DNA from: Candidatus Woesearchaeota archaeon
GTDB taxonomy: Archaea; Nanobdellota; Nanobdellia; Woesearchaeales; WJKR01
Assembly (NCBI GenBank): GCA_016927245.1
Contig: JAFGNA010000013.1
Span: forward strand, 1 to 51,483
Direction: 5' to 3'
DNA length: 51,483 nucleotides
This document shows, one piece after another, positions 30,424-39,147 of this stretch (positions are counted from its first letter, which is position 1; each line of letters begins with the position of its first letter). The translations under genes and the position numbers were made by a program. Below the pieces are notes generated by a model. It was not told the origin of the DNA. It saw only the letters and a program-made list of their open reading frames with translations, and ran no database searches.

Positions 30424-31395
30424 ATGAACTTCCAGTCCCTCCCCTTCATCGAGGACCAGCAGACGCTCCTGGACAGCGCGTTCGCCAAAGCCAAAAAACG
30501 AGCCGACCAACTCCTCGCCAGCAAGACGAGGAAGACCAACGACGTCCTCCTCCAGAAGAAGATCGCGCACGAGAAGATCACCACGGTCAAGAACGAGCTG
30601 TCAAAGCATCTCCAACGAATCATCGACGCCTACCCTGACTTCAACAACTTGCCAGAGTTCTACGACCAACTCCTCAAGACCAGGATAGACGCCGACACGA
30701 CACGCATCAGCCTGGGACGAGTGCAAGGCGTCGCTGAGCAGCTCGGAAAACTCGCAGGCGAGCTCCAAGCGAGCATCCGCCGATCCCACGAGGCAGAGAC
30801 CGCCAGGAAGACCACCGAGTCATTCTACGGGCGCGCGAGCAGCATGCTACGCCAACTCAAGAAACCCTTCGCGGAGATAGAACGAGCACGGCGGTTCATG
30901 ACCACCTTCCCCGACCTCAAGGACGGCATGCTCACCGTCGCCCTCGCAGGGTTCCCCAACGTGGGCAAGAGCACCCTGCTCGCCAAGATGACCGCGTCCA
31001 AGCCGAAGATCGCGAGCTACGCGTTCACGACCAAGACGCTCAACATCGGCTACTACAAGCAAGGCTACGAGGACGTGCAGGTCGTCGACACGCCCGGCAC
31101 CCTCGCCCGGTTCGAGAAGATGAACGCCATCGAGCAACAAGCATACCTCTGCCTCAAGTACGCCGCGCACGTCATCGTCATGGTGCTGGACCCGACTGAC
31201 GACACCTACCCGCTCGAAGAGCAGGAGCGGCTCCTCGCACAGGTCAAGGAGCACGACAAGCCCGTCATCACCTACCTCTCAAAGACGGACATCGCCGACC
31301 GGGGAATCGTGGAAACACTCAAGGGGAAGCACGGCGCCACCACGTCACCGGAAGAGCTCAAGGAAGCCATTGGGAACGCTTTTGCTTCACTTTGA
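30424..31395 (+). CDS. NOG1-family GTPase
   Basis: 323 residues. A helical N-terminal domain (about 1-160) is followed by a G domain with G1 GFPNVGKST, G3 DTPGTLARF and G4-like SKTD. The order and the short C-terminus match archaeal NOG1/Obg-like GTPases that act in assembly of the large ribosomal subunit. A TATA (CTTTATATG, about 30391-30399) lies 25-30 bases before the ATG, so a leaderless start is expected. The end overlaps the convergent radical SAM gene by nine bases. Confidence 0.95.
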   Translation: MNFQSLPFIEDQQTLLDSAFAKAKKRADQLLASKTRKTNDVLLQKKIAHEKITTVKNELSKHLQRIIDAYPDFNNLPEFYDQLLKTRIDADTTRISLGRVQGVAEQLGKLAGELQASIRRSHEAETARKTTESFYGRASSMLRQLKKPFAEIERARRFMTTFPDLKDGMLTVALAGFPNVGKSTLLAKMTASKPKIASYAFTTKTLNIGYYKQGYEDVQVVDTPGTLARFEKMNAIEQQAYLCLKYAAHVIVMVLDPTDDTYPLEEQERLLAQVKEHDKPVITYLSKTDIADRGIVETLKGKHGATTSPEELKEAIGNAFASL

Positions 31396-32472
31396 AGGCC
31401 TTTGTGTCCCGAGCAATTCATAGATGCATTGCGTGTTCCCTTCTCGCATCACCCAGCACCCCCCGAAGCAGTCGAGCCGGTTCGCGCACCGGCGGCATCG
31501 CTCATCATCCTTTATCGCTGCCCGTGCACGATACTTCTTGAACCCGTTCTTCCATAGCTGGAGGAAGGGCTGCTCGAGGACTGATCCTTCTCTGAACCGC
31601 TCCTTGTCAGGCATTTCAGGGCATCCTCGTACGTGCCCGTCCGTGCCGATGCAACAAGCGGTGAAACCGACAGGGCAAGGGAGCGGCTCATTCCTGACCA
31701 GGCGCTCATAGGGTCCGAGGAACGGCAGGTTCTCCCCTATGAGGATGCGCGGCCGCTGCTTGCGGTGCCGTGCCGTCCATTCGAGCAGCCACCGAAGCTT
31801 TTCCTCCTTGAGCAAGAGCTTGTTGTCCTCTGCCCTCCCGATAGGCATGGTGATGCAGATACGCCAGGTCTTCACCCCGAGATCGCGCAACAGTTGCCTG
31901 AGCCCATCAAGTTCTCCGATGTTCGTCGTCGTCACGGTGGTCGCGACGGAGACGATGGGGAACCCTGCTGCTTGGAGCCGTTTGATGCCTCGCACCGCCC
32001 GTTGGAAGCTCTGCGGGTTTCCGCGGATCTTGTTGTGCGTCCGTTCGAGCCCGTCGAGGCTTACTTGGAACGAGGAGACGCGCGCCTCCTTGAGCTTCCT
32101 GACATTGCCCTCGGTGAGCAAGTACCCGTTCGTGGCTATGCCTGTCTTGATGCCTTTCTCTCTCGCGTAGCCGAGAATGCCTATGAGGTCTCCTCGCAGG
32201 AGCGGTTCCCCGCCGGTCACGGCGAAAAAAGGCGTCTTGATGGCGGCGAGCTGGTCGATGACATCCTTCACTTGCTCCGTGGTGAGCTCTTCCGAGTACT
32301 CCTCTTTCGTGGCGCCGCAGTGCTCGCAGCGAAGATTGCACCTCCTAGTCGCGTCCCAGATGACATACTTCGGAGGGTACACCTTGTCAAGCTTCTTGAT
32401 GGCGCTGTTGAAGTCCTCGTAGAAGACGCTGTTCCTGAACTTGCCGAACTGGTACCTGAGCTTACGAAGCAT
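31387..32472 (-). CDS. Radical SAM/SPASM protein
   Basis: 361 residues from ATG at 32472. The cluster motif is TRRCNLRCEHC (Cys45, Cys49, Cys52), followed by FFAVTGGEPLLRGDL and a SAM-binding strand. The C-terminal SPASM region has CPVGFTACCIG, GCPEMP, CRRCANRLDCFGGC, giving enough Cys for two auxiliary clusters. Relatives mature peptides (PqqE, sactisynthases) or modify haem. A small membrane protein with a repeated Tyr/Pro tail is encoded just upstream (14-base gap) and may be its substrate or partner. Overlaps convergent NOG1 by nine bases. Confidence 0.88.
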   Translation of the reverse strand: MLRKLRYQFGKFRNSVFYEDFNSAIKKLDKVYPPKYVIWDATRRCNLRCEHCGATKEEYSEELTTEQVKDVIDQLAAIKTPFFAVTGGEPLLRGDLIGILGYAREKGIKTGIATNGYLLTEGNVRKLKEARVSSFQVSLDGLERTHNKIRGNPQSFQRAVRGIKRLQAAGFPIVSVATTVTTTNIGELDGLRQLLRDLGVKTWRICITMPIGRAEDNKLLLKEEKLRWLLEWTARHRKQRPRILIGENLPFLGPYERLVRNEPLPCPVGFTACCIGTDGHVRGCPEMPDKERFREGSVLEQPFLQLWKNGFKKYRARAAIKDDERCRRCANRLDCFGGCWVMREGNTQCIYELLGTQRPSK

Positions 32473-32485
32473 GGGGAACCAACAA

Positions 32486-32722
32486 CTAGCTGACCGGCGG
32501 CATCGGCCCGTAATCCACCATCGGCCCTGGCCCATACGCGACCATCGGGGACGCTGCTCCTTTGAACGCCAGGTAGAACGCGATTGCTGGTATGACGAAG
32601 CAGAGCCCGATGGCGAGCCAGAGGAAAAGCCTCCTTTTCGTCCTCGCGTACTTGATGAAGCAAGAGACGCCTCCTGCTATGGATGCAAGGCCTGCGACGA
32701 TGAGGGTGATGAACAGCAACAC
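32486..32722 (-). CDS. Small membrane protein with PMVxYGP repeats
   Basis: 78 residues, start taken as GTG at 32722; a TTG at 32734 is possible, but a minus-strand TATA (about 32746-32756) places the transcript start near 32725. Two membrane helices (about 3-22 and 33-55) precede an exposed tail SPMVAYGPGPMVDYGPMPPV in which PMVxYGP recurs. It precedes a radical SAM/SPASM gene by 13 bases. It could be a RiPP-like substrate of that enzyme or an anchor for it; the sequence alone does not decide. Confidence 0.65.
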   Translation of the reverse strand: MLLFITLIVAGLASIAGGVSCFIKYARTKRRLFLWLAIGLCFVIPAIAFYLAFKGAASPMVAYGPGPMVDYGPMPPVS

Positions 32723-32771
32723 GCACCGCCACAAGAGGAATTATTATTTAAATGTTTCGTTGAGTGCGAAC

Positions 32772-33878
32772 TCATCGTTTTTTCGCGCGCTTCTCCTGAG
32801 AGTTCTTCACCTTCCACCGCTGCCCGTACTGCCGCGGCCTCGCCTGCACTATTGTGCGTATCGGGAACGGGATCTCGATGCCGTGCTCGTACAAGTCCTT
32901 GTACACCTGGGTGAGCACCTCATCCCTGATGCTCCACAGCTTCTTGTAATCATTGATGTAGAAGTACAACTCGAAATCGATGCTGCTCTCCCCCAAGGAC
33001 ACGAACCTGACCAGCCGCTTCGGCATCTTCAGGATGTCGGGGTGGTGCTGCAACGATCCGTGCAACACCTCCTTCACGCGCAACGGGTCTGAGCCGTACG
33101 CCACCGACACCGGTATCTTGATGCGCGTCGTCGGCGTGGGCTGGGCCAAGTTGATGATCTTGGAGTTGGAGAGCTGCCCGTTCGGGATGATGATGGCCTC
33201 CTGGTCGAAGTTCTTGATCTTCGTGCTGCGCAGGTTGATCTCCATGACCTCGCCGATATCCCCATCCTCGATCTGTATCAAGTCGCCCTTCCGGAAAGAG
33301 TTGTCCATGATGAGGCTGATGCCGCCGAAGATGTTCCCGAGCGTCTGCTGGAACGCGAAGCCCAGGATCACGGACACCACGCCGAGGGATGTCAGCACGG
33401 TCGGGATGTCCACTGCCCAGACCTGCAACGAGAGCACGATGCCGAGGAGGGAGAGCACGAGCGTGATGACGCTCTTCATCAACGGCAACACCTCTGAGTG
33501 GAACTCCGCGCCCTTCTCCTGGCTCATCTTCGCGCTCCAATGCTCGAGTATGATGCACCCGATGCGGATGAGCAGGTACGTCAAGACGACGATGAAGCCC
33601 GTCAGCAAGGCGTTGCTGAGCCCTTCTCGGCCGATGATGATGTTCCGCACCACTAACTCCACGCCGACCAGGGCGACGATGATGATAGCAGGGGTCTCGA
33701 TCACCGCCAGCAACTTCTGGTTGTACGTCTTGGCGCGCTTGTGGTACAGCTTGATCAAGCCCTCGATGACGTGGATGAGGGTCCGGGCGAGGATGATCGT
33801 GACGGCCAGGATGACCGCCGCGTACAACCACTGGTTGCCCATGACCACGTCCCGCACAAAGAACCACTCACCTCCCAT
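32772..33878 (-). CDS. MscS-type mechanosensitive channel
   Basis: 368 residues from ATG at 33878, about 25 bases below a TATA (minus strand, about 33899-33908); a GTG or ATG slightly inside is possible. Four or five helices (about 14-160) precede the MscS pore helix and beta domain, seen in VSVILGFAFQQTLGNIFGGI, then FRKGDLIQIEDGDIGEVMEI and IIIPNGQLSNSKIINL. The cytoplasmic alpha/beta domain follows, ending in a basic tail. It would open under membrane tension to release solutes. A CCTCCC/GGGAGG hairpin overlaps its start codon. Confidence 0.93.
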   Translation of the reverse strand: MGGEWFFVRDVVMGNQWLYAAVILAVTIILARTLIHVIEGLIKLYHKRAKTYNQKLLAVIETPAIIIVALVGVELVVRNIIIGREGLSNALLTGFIVVLTYLLIRIGCIILEHWSAKMSQEKGAEFHSEVLPLMKSVITLVLSLLGIVLSLQVWAVDIPTVLTSLGVVSVILGFAFQQTLGNIFGGISLIMDNSFRKGDLIQIEDGDIGEVMEINLRSTKIKNFDQEAIIIPNGQLSNSKIINLAQPTPTTRIKIPVSVAYGSDPLRVKEVLHGSLQHHPDILKMPKRLVRFVSLGESSIDFELYFYINDYKKLWSIRDEVLTQVYKDLYEHGIEIPFPIRTIVQARPRQYGQRWKVKNSQEKRAKKR

Positions 33879-33933
33879 AAGGGAGGAAAGAACACCGCGT
33901 TTATAAAAAGCTTTTGCTTGCGCGCAGAACGCG

Positions 33934-34467
33934 TCACTTCGCCTTCTCCGGCTCGATGACCTCGATGGAACAACTGCACGGCAACTTGTTCTTCGCACGC
34001 ACCAACGCTGCCTTGGCCTCCTTGACGTGCTGCTTGTTCACGCAGACCTCGAACAACGGCTGCCCCTCCTTCACCCTGGCGGCGAGGCCGACGACCTTGC
34101 CAAAAGAACGAGCCATGCCCGTGCTCATACGGTCGGCGCCGGCGCCGGCGGCCAACGGGTTGTTGCGGAGGATGTGATGCGGGTACACGCGGATGAGCAA
34201 CCGGAAATTAATCCTGCCCAGCTTCTTCTCCAAGTAGCGGTTGCTGCTCTGACGAGCGGATTCGAGCGCGTTGTGGCGTACCTGGAGGTCCTGCTTGCTC
34301 CGCAACAGCAAGGTATGGGTGAACTCCTGCTTGAGATCGCCCATGTTGTACTTGACGATCTTGCTGTTCGGCACGCTACGGACGAAGTTCTTCTTGCGAT
34401 ACTTGGACTTCCGCGTGTACGGCCGCTCCAACCGCCGCCACGTGACCGCCCTGAGGAGTTTCGCCAT
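33934..34467 (-). CDS. rpl10e: Ribosomal protein uL16 (L10e)
   Basis: 177 residues, the archaeal L10e length. Typical landmarks are RPYTRKSKYRKKNFVRSVPN at the start, RVYPHHILRNN, and the loop GADRMSTGMARSFGKVVGLA that reaches the peptidyl-transferase centre. It is part of the large subunit near the A site. The ROK kinase gene lies just upstream on the same strand with a 23-base gap, so the two may be co-transcribed. Confidence 0.96.
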   Translation of the reverse strand: MAKLLRAVTWRRLERPYTRKSKYRKKNFVRSVPNSKIVKYNMGDLKQEFTHTLLLRSKQDLQVRHNALESARQSSNRYLEKKLGRINFRLLIRVYPHHILRNNPLAAGAGADRMSTGMARSFGKVVGLAARVKEGQPLFEVCVNKQHVKEAKAALVRAKNKLPCSCSIEVIEPEKAK

Positions 34468-34490
34468 GATTCGCGAGAATAACAGGCTCT

Positions 34491-35345
34491 TTAAAAACCT
34501 TTCCGTCGTCCGCCCAAGGCGAGGAGCGCTGCGCCGAGGCACCCAGAACTATCCCCTAACGCGTTCCTCACCACCTTGCACGACGCCACGCCATGCCCTC
34601 GCAAGTACTCGTTGATGCCCTTGATGACCGGCGCGTTGGACACCCCGCCGCCCAGCACGACCACCTCGGGGTCGTACGCCTTGACCAGGATGAGGCACAA
34701 CCACCCCAGCGCCTCGACCGTCTCCTCAACGGTCTTCCGCGCCGTCAAGGAACGCTTCTCGAACACCCGCTCAGCCGACTCCCTCGTCCCGCCATGACGA
34801 TAATACCTCCTCACGATGCCAGGACCGGCGGCGAAGGACTCGATGTCGCCGTCGAGGTACGGGATGTGCCCCACCTCCCCCGCGCCGTTCGAGAAGCCAC
34901 GGTACAACCCGCCGTCGATGACCACGCCCGCGCCGATACCCGTGCCGACGACCAGGCCGACGACGTGACGCTTCCCCTCAGCAGCGCCCGCCCGCTGCTC
35001 GGCCAACGCGAAGCAGTTCGCGTCGTTCTCGACCACGAGCGGGTGCTTGACGTGGCGGTGCAACAACTGCCGCAACGGCTGGCCTTCCAACCCGGGAAGG
35101 TTCGGGCACTCGCGCAACAACCCGTCACCGCTGATATGCCCTGGGAAGCTGACGCCGACCCTGAGGTCCTCACGCCTCGTCAGCTTCCGCACCATGAGGC
35201 CTACGCGCCCCAACACGGCTTCACGCCCCTCATCAGCCAATGTCAGCATGCGACGACGCTTGCGCACGACGCCCTCATCATCCACCAAGACGCCAGCGAT
35301 CTTCGTCCCGCCGACGTCGACGCCGACGGCGAACCCACCTCTCAT
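34491..35345 (-). CDS. ROK-family sugar kinase
   Basis: 284 residues. The phosphate loop is GVDVGGTKIAGVLVD; the sugar-binding ENDANCFAL and GTGIGAGVVIDG follow, with HIPYLDGD where ROK proteins have their HxxE-like site. The Cys-rich zinc motif (CxCGxxGC) is missing; the corresponding stretch reads DIESFAAGPGIVRRY. Probable activity is hexose or amino-sugar phosphorylation, fitting the PGI/PMI gene upstream. A TATA (minus strand, about 35369-35378) is 25-30 bases from the ATG. Confidence 0.9.
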   Translation of the reverse strand: MRGGFAVGVDVGGTKIAGVLVDDEGVVRKRRRMLTLADEGREAVLGRVGLMVRKLTRREDLRVGVSFPGHISGDGLLRECPNLPGLEGQPLRQLLHRHVKHPLVVENDANCFALAEQRAGAAEGKRHVVGLVVGTGIGAGVVIDGGLYRGFSNGAGEVGHIPYLDGDIESFAAGPGIVRRYYRHGGTRESAERVFEKRSLTARKTVEETVEALGWLCLILVKAYDPEVVVLGGGVSNAPVIKGINEYLRGHGVASCKVVRNALGDSSGCLGAALLALGGRRKGF

Positions 35346-35378
35346 GCACGCGCTAAAAGAACGCTCATATATAAATTT

Positions 35379-36071
35379 TTAGGGGAACCGCGCCTGCCCC
35401 TCGACCAGGCACGCCCGCACGCCGACCTGCTCATAGATGACCGCAGGGATGCCGATGCCCACCACGGTGATGTCGCCGCACGCCCTCCTCGCACCTTCCT
35501 CCAAGAACGCCTTCTTCGGCGCTGCCAGCGACAGCGTCGCCTCCGCCTGCACGTGCGCGTCGTACACCTCGCCCGTGTCGCAATGCACCCCTGTGGGGAG
35601 GTCGCACGCGAACGATCGCTTCCCCTGAACGCCGAGGACGATGCTCCTCACGGCGCCTCGCGGCTCGCCGTCCTGGCCGCACCCTAACAAGCAGTCGACG
35701 ACGACGTCGTACGGCGTGAACGAGAACCCTTCCTCCCAGACGTGCACCGGGACGCGCAGCACGTCCAGCATCTTAAGCCCTCGCGCCGTCACCGCTGACC
35801 GAGCCGCGCCGCTGAGCAAGACGCTCACCCCGTACCCCTTGTTCGCGAGGTGACGAGCGGCTGACAAGCCGTCACCTCCATTGTTCCCCGGCCCGCACAT
35901 GAACAGCAAGGTTTCCTCTCGACGAACCCGTTCCTCGAGGAAGCGCGCCAGTTCCAGGCCTGAGCGCTCCGCCAACAACTCCTCTGGGAAACCAGCAGTT
36001 GCCGCCGTGACGTCCAGGTTCCGCAACTGTTCGCAGGTCATCGCCGTCAATGCCACAAACGACCACCTCAT
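35379..36071 (-). CDS. nnrE: NAD(P)HX epimerase domain protein (YjeF N-terminal)
   Basis: 230 residues, an N-terminal-only YjeF protein. It has the Rossmann signature GPGNNGGDGLSAARHL and the catalytic Asp region in CDLPTGVHCDTGEV, plus EERSGLEL-like N-terminal helix (AERSGLELARFL). It interconverts R and S forms of damaged hydrated NAD(P)H; the dehydratase partner NnrD is not in this window. The ATG overlaps the stop of the isomerase gene (ATGA); ATG at 36041 is an alternative start. Nearby sugar genes suggest a small metabolic operon. Confidence 0.9.
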   Translation of the reverse strand: MRWSFVALTAMTCEQLRNLDVTAATAGFPEELLAERSGLELARFLEERVRREETLLFMCGPGNNGGDGLSAARHLANKGYGVSVLLSGAARSAVTARGLKMLDVLRVPVHVWEEGFSFTPYDVVVDCLLGCGQDGEPRGAVRSIVLGVQGKRSFACDLPTGVHCDTGEVYDAHVQAEATLSLAAPKKAFLEEGARRACGDITVVGIGIPAVIYEQVGVRACLVEGQARFP

Positions 36072-37126
36072 ATCAAGAACGGCCCGAGGTCTCGCTTGAA
36101 CCGCTCGATCAGCTCCACAGGGGTCGGGTCGGTCCCGTACCGCAACGCGAGGAAGAAGCTCGTCAAGTCGCCGAGGTAGATCGTGGTGAACACTTGTTTC
36201 AGCAACGGCCCTTTGATGTTGATCTCCGTGACCGAGACTCCCTTCTGCTGCAGGACGTCCTTGGCAAGCGCTATCCGCTTCGCGACGCGGCGGTGCTCCT
36301 TGTCGGTGGAGAGGAAGAACGCGTGGTACGCGCCGGCGCGGTTCTCAAAGGACAAGAGCTCGTTGTGGTTCATCTCCGAGAACGCGTGGCAGAACGAGGT
36401 GGTCTTCGCGTTCTCGTTGAACTGCGTCTTCCACCGGTAAGCCACGGGGTAGAACGATTGGTCCGCGTAGATGAGCGGCGTCTTCCCATAGCACTTCCCC
36501 GACAACTCAGCCGCCTTGGCGGAGACGTCTTGCCGCCGCAACGCCGCTGCCAGCTCATCGACCTCCTGGGCGTAGCTCTTCACCACGCCAGCGTTCTCCA
36601 ACACGCGGAGCAAGGGGAAGAAGAGGTACGCCACCGCCATGCGCGGCTGCAAGTCCTTGGGCAGCTTGAGGTGCTGGTGACGGTTCACCTTGGCCAGCTC
36701 CTCCAACTTGCCACCGCTGCTGACGAGCAAGACCTGGCACCCCTTCCGCGCAGCGGTCTTGTACGTGCTGAGCGTCTCCTCGGTGTTGCCAGAGTACGAC
36801 ACCGCGATGAGGAGCGTGTCGCCATCAACGGTCTTCGGCGCGTCGTACCCCTTCGCGGTCTCCACCACGACCTTGGTGTCATTATCGTAATCGACGAGCT
36901 CCTTCAAGAGGTCGCCCGCAATCCCGGAACCGCCCATCCCCGCGACCACGACCCTGCTGAACGACCGCGCAGGCCTCACGCCCTCGCCCAGCCGGTACCC
37001 CGCCCTGATGTGGTCAGGCATGGCCTTGATGGTCCTGTACGCGCCCTCCCGGTCATACTGCCAGTACTCATCAGGAAAGACCTTCTGCTTCTCCTCTTGC
37101 CCTTCAACGACCGGTTCCTCGCTCAT
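36068..37126 (-). CDS. Bifunctional phosphoglucose/phosphomannose isomerase
   Basis: 352 residues. Two SIS domains: the first has VVVAGMGGSGIAGDLLKEL and LIAVSYSGNTEETLSTYK (substrate phosphate site). The second carries FNENAKTTSFCHAFSEMNHN with the catalytic Glu and His of archaeal PGI/PMI. It links glucose-6-P, fructose-6-P and mannose-6-P. A minus-strand promoter with CATTATA-like sequence lies near 37168-37180. The downstream nnrE and, after a gap, ROK kinase genes point to a sugar-phosphate cluster. Confidence 0.93.
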   Translation of the reverse strand: MSEEPVVEGQEEKQKVFPDEYWQYDREGAYRTIKAMPDHIRAGYRLGEGVRPARSFSRVVVAGMGGSGIAGDLLKELVDYDNDTKVVVETAKGYDAPKTVDGDTLLIAVSYSGNTEETLSTYKTAARKGCQVLLVSSGGKLEELAKVNRHQHLKLPKDLQPRMAVAYLFFPLLRVLENAGVVKSYAQEVDELAAALRRQDVSAKAAELSGKCYGKTPLIYADQSFYPVAYRWKTQFNENAKTTSFCHAFSEMNHNELLSFENRAGAYHAFFLSTDKEHRRVAKRIALAKDVLQQKGVSVTEINIKGPLLKQVFTTIYLGDLTSFFLALRYGTDPTPVELIERFKRDLGPFLI

Positions 37127-37390
37127 ACGCCACCACCCATGATATAATGATGCGGTGCAAGAGGACGCGGTAGCTTATAATGGTTTTGGTCCTCCCGGGA
37201 TCGTAGAACGTCTTTTTCTGGCCGCGACCTTGGCATCCCAGCTCCTCTTCGCCTAATCGAAAAGACACGCCTCATGTACAAGTGAATCGTTTCGTGGCAC
37301 CACCCTCACCAACTCAATGCTCATGCCCAGACCGTTTCCACAAACCCAGTCCTCCTCAACGTATAAAAAGCCGCCCGCACCACTAATCCC
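37127..37390. promoter_or_regulatory. Divergent intergenic region
   Basis: 264 bases between the PGI/PMI gene and the methylthiotransferase. A plus-strand TATA (GTATAAAAA, about 37361-37369) lies 25-30 bases before the ATG at 37391, and a minus-strand TATA near 37168-37180 serves the isomerase. I see no gene in the remainder. Confidence 0.5.
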
Positions 37391-38644
37391 ATGGCGAACG
37401 TCCACGTCCGCACCTACGGCTGCACCCTGAACCGGTCTGACTCAGAAGCCATAGCAGGCGTGCTCACGAAGAGCGGCCACCATCTCGTCGCCGAGGAAGA
37501 AGCGGACATCATCGTCATCAACTCCTGCACGGTCAAGAGCGGCCCGGAACAACGATTGTTCCACCAGATCAGGAACGCGAAGAAGCCAATAGTGGTCGCG
37601 GGCTGCGTCCCGCAAGCGGACCCGCACAACCCGCACCTCAAGGACGTCAGCGTCATCGGCCCCAAAGCGTTGTCGCGAGCGGCGTACGCGGTCGAGCAAA
37701 CCCTTCTCGGCGTCAAGGTCACCATCCTCGATGAAGAGGACGAGGACCGCAACGCCCTCCCCGTCATCAGGCAAGCAGCGCACGTCGGCATCGTCCCCCT
37801 CAGCGCTGGCTGCCTCGGCAACTGCACCTACTGCAAGACCAAGCACGCCCGCGGCCGCCTCCAATCCTACCCGCAGGAGCGCATCGAGCAGCAGTGCCGC
37901 CGGCTCATCAACGACGGCGCGCAGGAGCTCTGGCTGACCAGCCAGGACGCCGCCGCGTACGGCCTGGACATCGGCACTGACATCACCTCGTTGCTCGAGC
38001 GACTCCTCCGCCTACCAGGAGACCACCGCGTACGCCTCGGCATGGCCAACCCGCGATTCCTCCTCCCCCAGCTGGAGCGGTTCGCACGCTTGTTCCGCGA
38101 CGAGCGACTCTTCCGCTTCGTCCACCTCCCCGTGCAGTCAGGCAGCGACAAGGTCCTCGAGGACATGCGGCGAGGCTACACCGCCGAGCAGTTCGCGCGC
38201 ATCGCCATCACCCTCAAGCGGGCGGTCCCCGACATCACCATCGCCACGGACATCATCGTCGGCTACCCTACCGAGACAGAGGAGGACTTCCAGAGCACCG
38301 CGCGCCTCATAGAGGAGCTCGAACTCCCCGTGGTCAACGTGTCCAAGTTCTATCCTCGGCCCGGCACGCTCGCCGCCGCCCTGCCACTCCTCCCCACCAG
38401 GAAGGTCAAGGAGCGGTCCACCAGGCTCAAGCGGGTGTGCGAGGCCGTCGCGCGGCGGCGCAACGAGTCCTTCATCGGCAAGGAGCTCAGCGTCCTCATC
38501 GACGAGCAAGGCAAGCAAGGCACCCTCATCGGCAGGGCCGACAACTACCTCCAGGTCATCCTCCCCAGGGGCGCGGGCAAGCCCGGCGAGCGCGTCACCG
38601 TCACGCCCTCAGCGGCCGGAACCTTTGACGTACGGGCGTTCTGA
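37391..38644 (+). CDS. tRNA threonylcarbamoyladenosine methylthiotransferase (MtaB/CDKAL1 type)
   Basis: 417 residues. UPF0004 Cys are in TYGCTLNR, NSCTVKSG and VAGCVPQ; the radical SAM motif is SAGCLGNCTYC (Cx3Cx2C). Then come FVHLPVQSGSDKVLEDMRR, DIIVGYPTETEEDFQ, and a C-terminal TRAM domain (about 355-417, from VARRRNESFIGKELSVLI). It adds a methylthio group to t6A37 of tRNAs reading ANN codons. Leaderless start inferred from the TATA box. It is the GC-rich, complete counterpart of the TRAM-less gene at 22179. Confidence 0.94.
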   Translation: MANVHVRTYGCTLNRSDSEAIAGVLTKSGHHLVAEEEADIIVINSCTVKSGPEQRLFHQIRNAKKPIVVAGCVPQADPHNPHLKDVSVIGPKALSRAAYAVEQTLLGVKVTILDEEDEDRNALPVIRQAAHVGIVPLSAGCLGNCTYCKTKHARGRLQSYPQERIEQQCRRLINDGAQELWLTSQDAAAYGLDIGTDITSLLERLLRLPGDHRVRLGMANPRFLLPQLERFARLFRDERLFRFVHLPVQSGSDKVLEDMRRGYTAEQFARIAITLKRAVPDITIATDIIVGYPTETEEDFQSTARLIEELELPVVNVSKFYPRPGTLAAALPLLPTRKVKERSTRLKRVCEAVARRRNESFIGKELSVLIDEQGKQGTLIGRADNYLQVILPRGAGKPGERVTVTPSAAGTFDVRAF

Positions 38645-38718
38645 CCGCTCCCGCGACCGACCCAAACCTTTTTAAACAACTTCTGCTTCCCCGGACGCCA
38701 ACAAGAGAGGAAGGACCC

Positions 38719-39135
38719 GTGCCTTCGGCGCGACACCCACTTCTGACAGAACGCCGTGTCGCGCCCGGACGCACCGCGCACAAGCGGAAAATGGCATCGC
38801 AGCCCAAGCACAAACCGTTGTTACCCACGCTCAAGGAGAAGAAACGCTACCTGCTCTACCAGCTCCACGCGCAAGCCACGACCGGGACGAGCGCTGGCAA
38901 GCAGCTCGAGAGAAGGCTCAACGCCACGCTCGGCGTGTTCGACGCCGCGGCCGCAGGGCTCCTCACCATCACGTACGACGGCCACAAGAAGCGCGGCATC
39001 ATCAAGACGAGCAACGACGCCGCCGGCAAGGTGCGCGCGGCCATGCTCCTCATCGACGAGCTCGACGGCCAACCGTTGATGGCGCAACCCTTGCTCACGA
39101 CGGGCATACTCCAGAAAGCGAAACAAGCAATGTGA
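38719..39135 (+). CDS. rnp2: RNase P protein component 2 (Pop5 homologue)
   Basis: 138 residues from GTG at 38719, which has GAGAGGAAGG upstream and lies about 45 bases from a TATA (TTTTTAAAC, about 38668-38676). ATG at 38791 would give the usual compact Pop5 (114 residues) starting MASQPKHKP; the extra Arg-rich 24 residues are unusual. The core LLPTLKEKKRYLLYQL and GLLTITYDGHKKRGIIK match Pop5. It helps RNase P RNA process tRNA 5' ends. It heads the archaeal superoperon that continues with psmA, SBDS and the exosome. Confidence 0.88.
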   Translation: MPSARHPLLTERRVAPGRTAHKRKMASQPKHKPLLPTLKEKKRYLLYQLHAQATTGTSAGKQLERRLNATLGVFDAAAAGLLTITYDGHKKRGIIKTSNDAAGKVRAAMLLIDELDGQPLMAQPLLTTGILQKAKQAM

Positions 39136-39147
39136 GGGAACCACCAA

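Noticed and set aside
34593-35687. Plus-strand frame of 364 codons across the ROK kinase and nnrE genes
   Set aside because: It spans two well-recognised genes of the other strand and has no domain of its own.
36050-37147. Plus-strand frame opposite the PGI/PMI gene
   Set aside because: Shadow frame with Arg/Val/Leu-rich low-information product; the isomerase on the minus strand has clear motifs.
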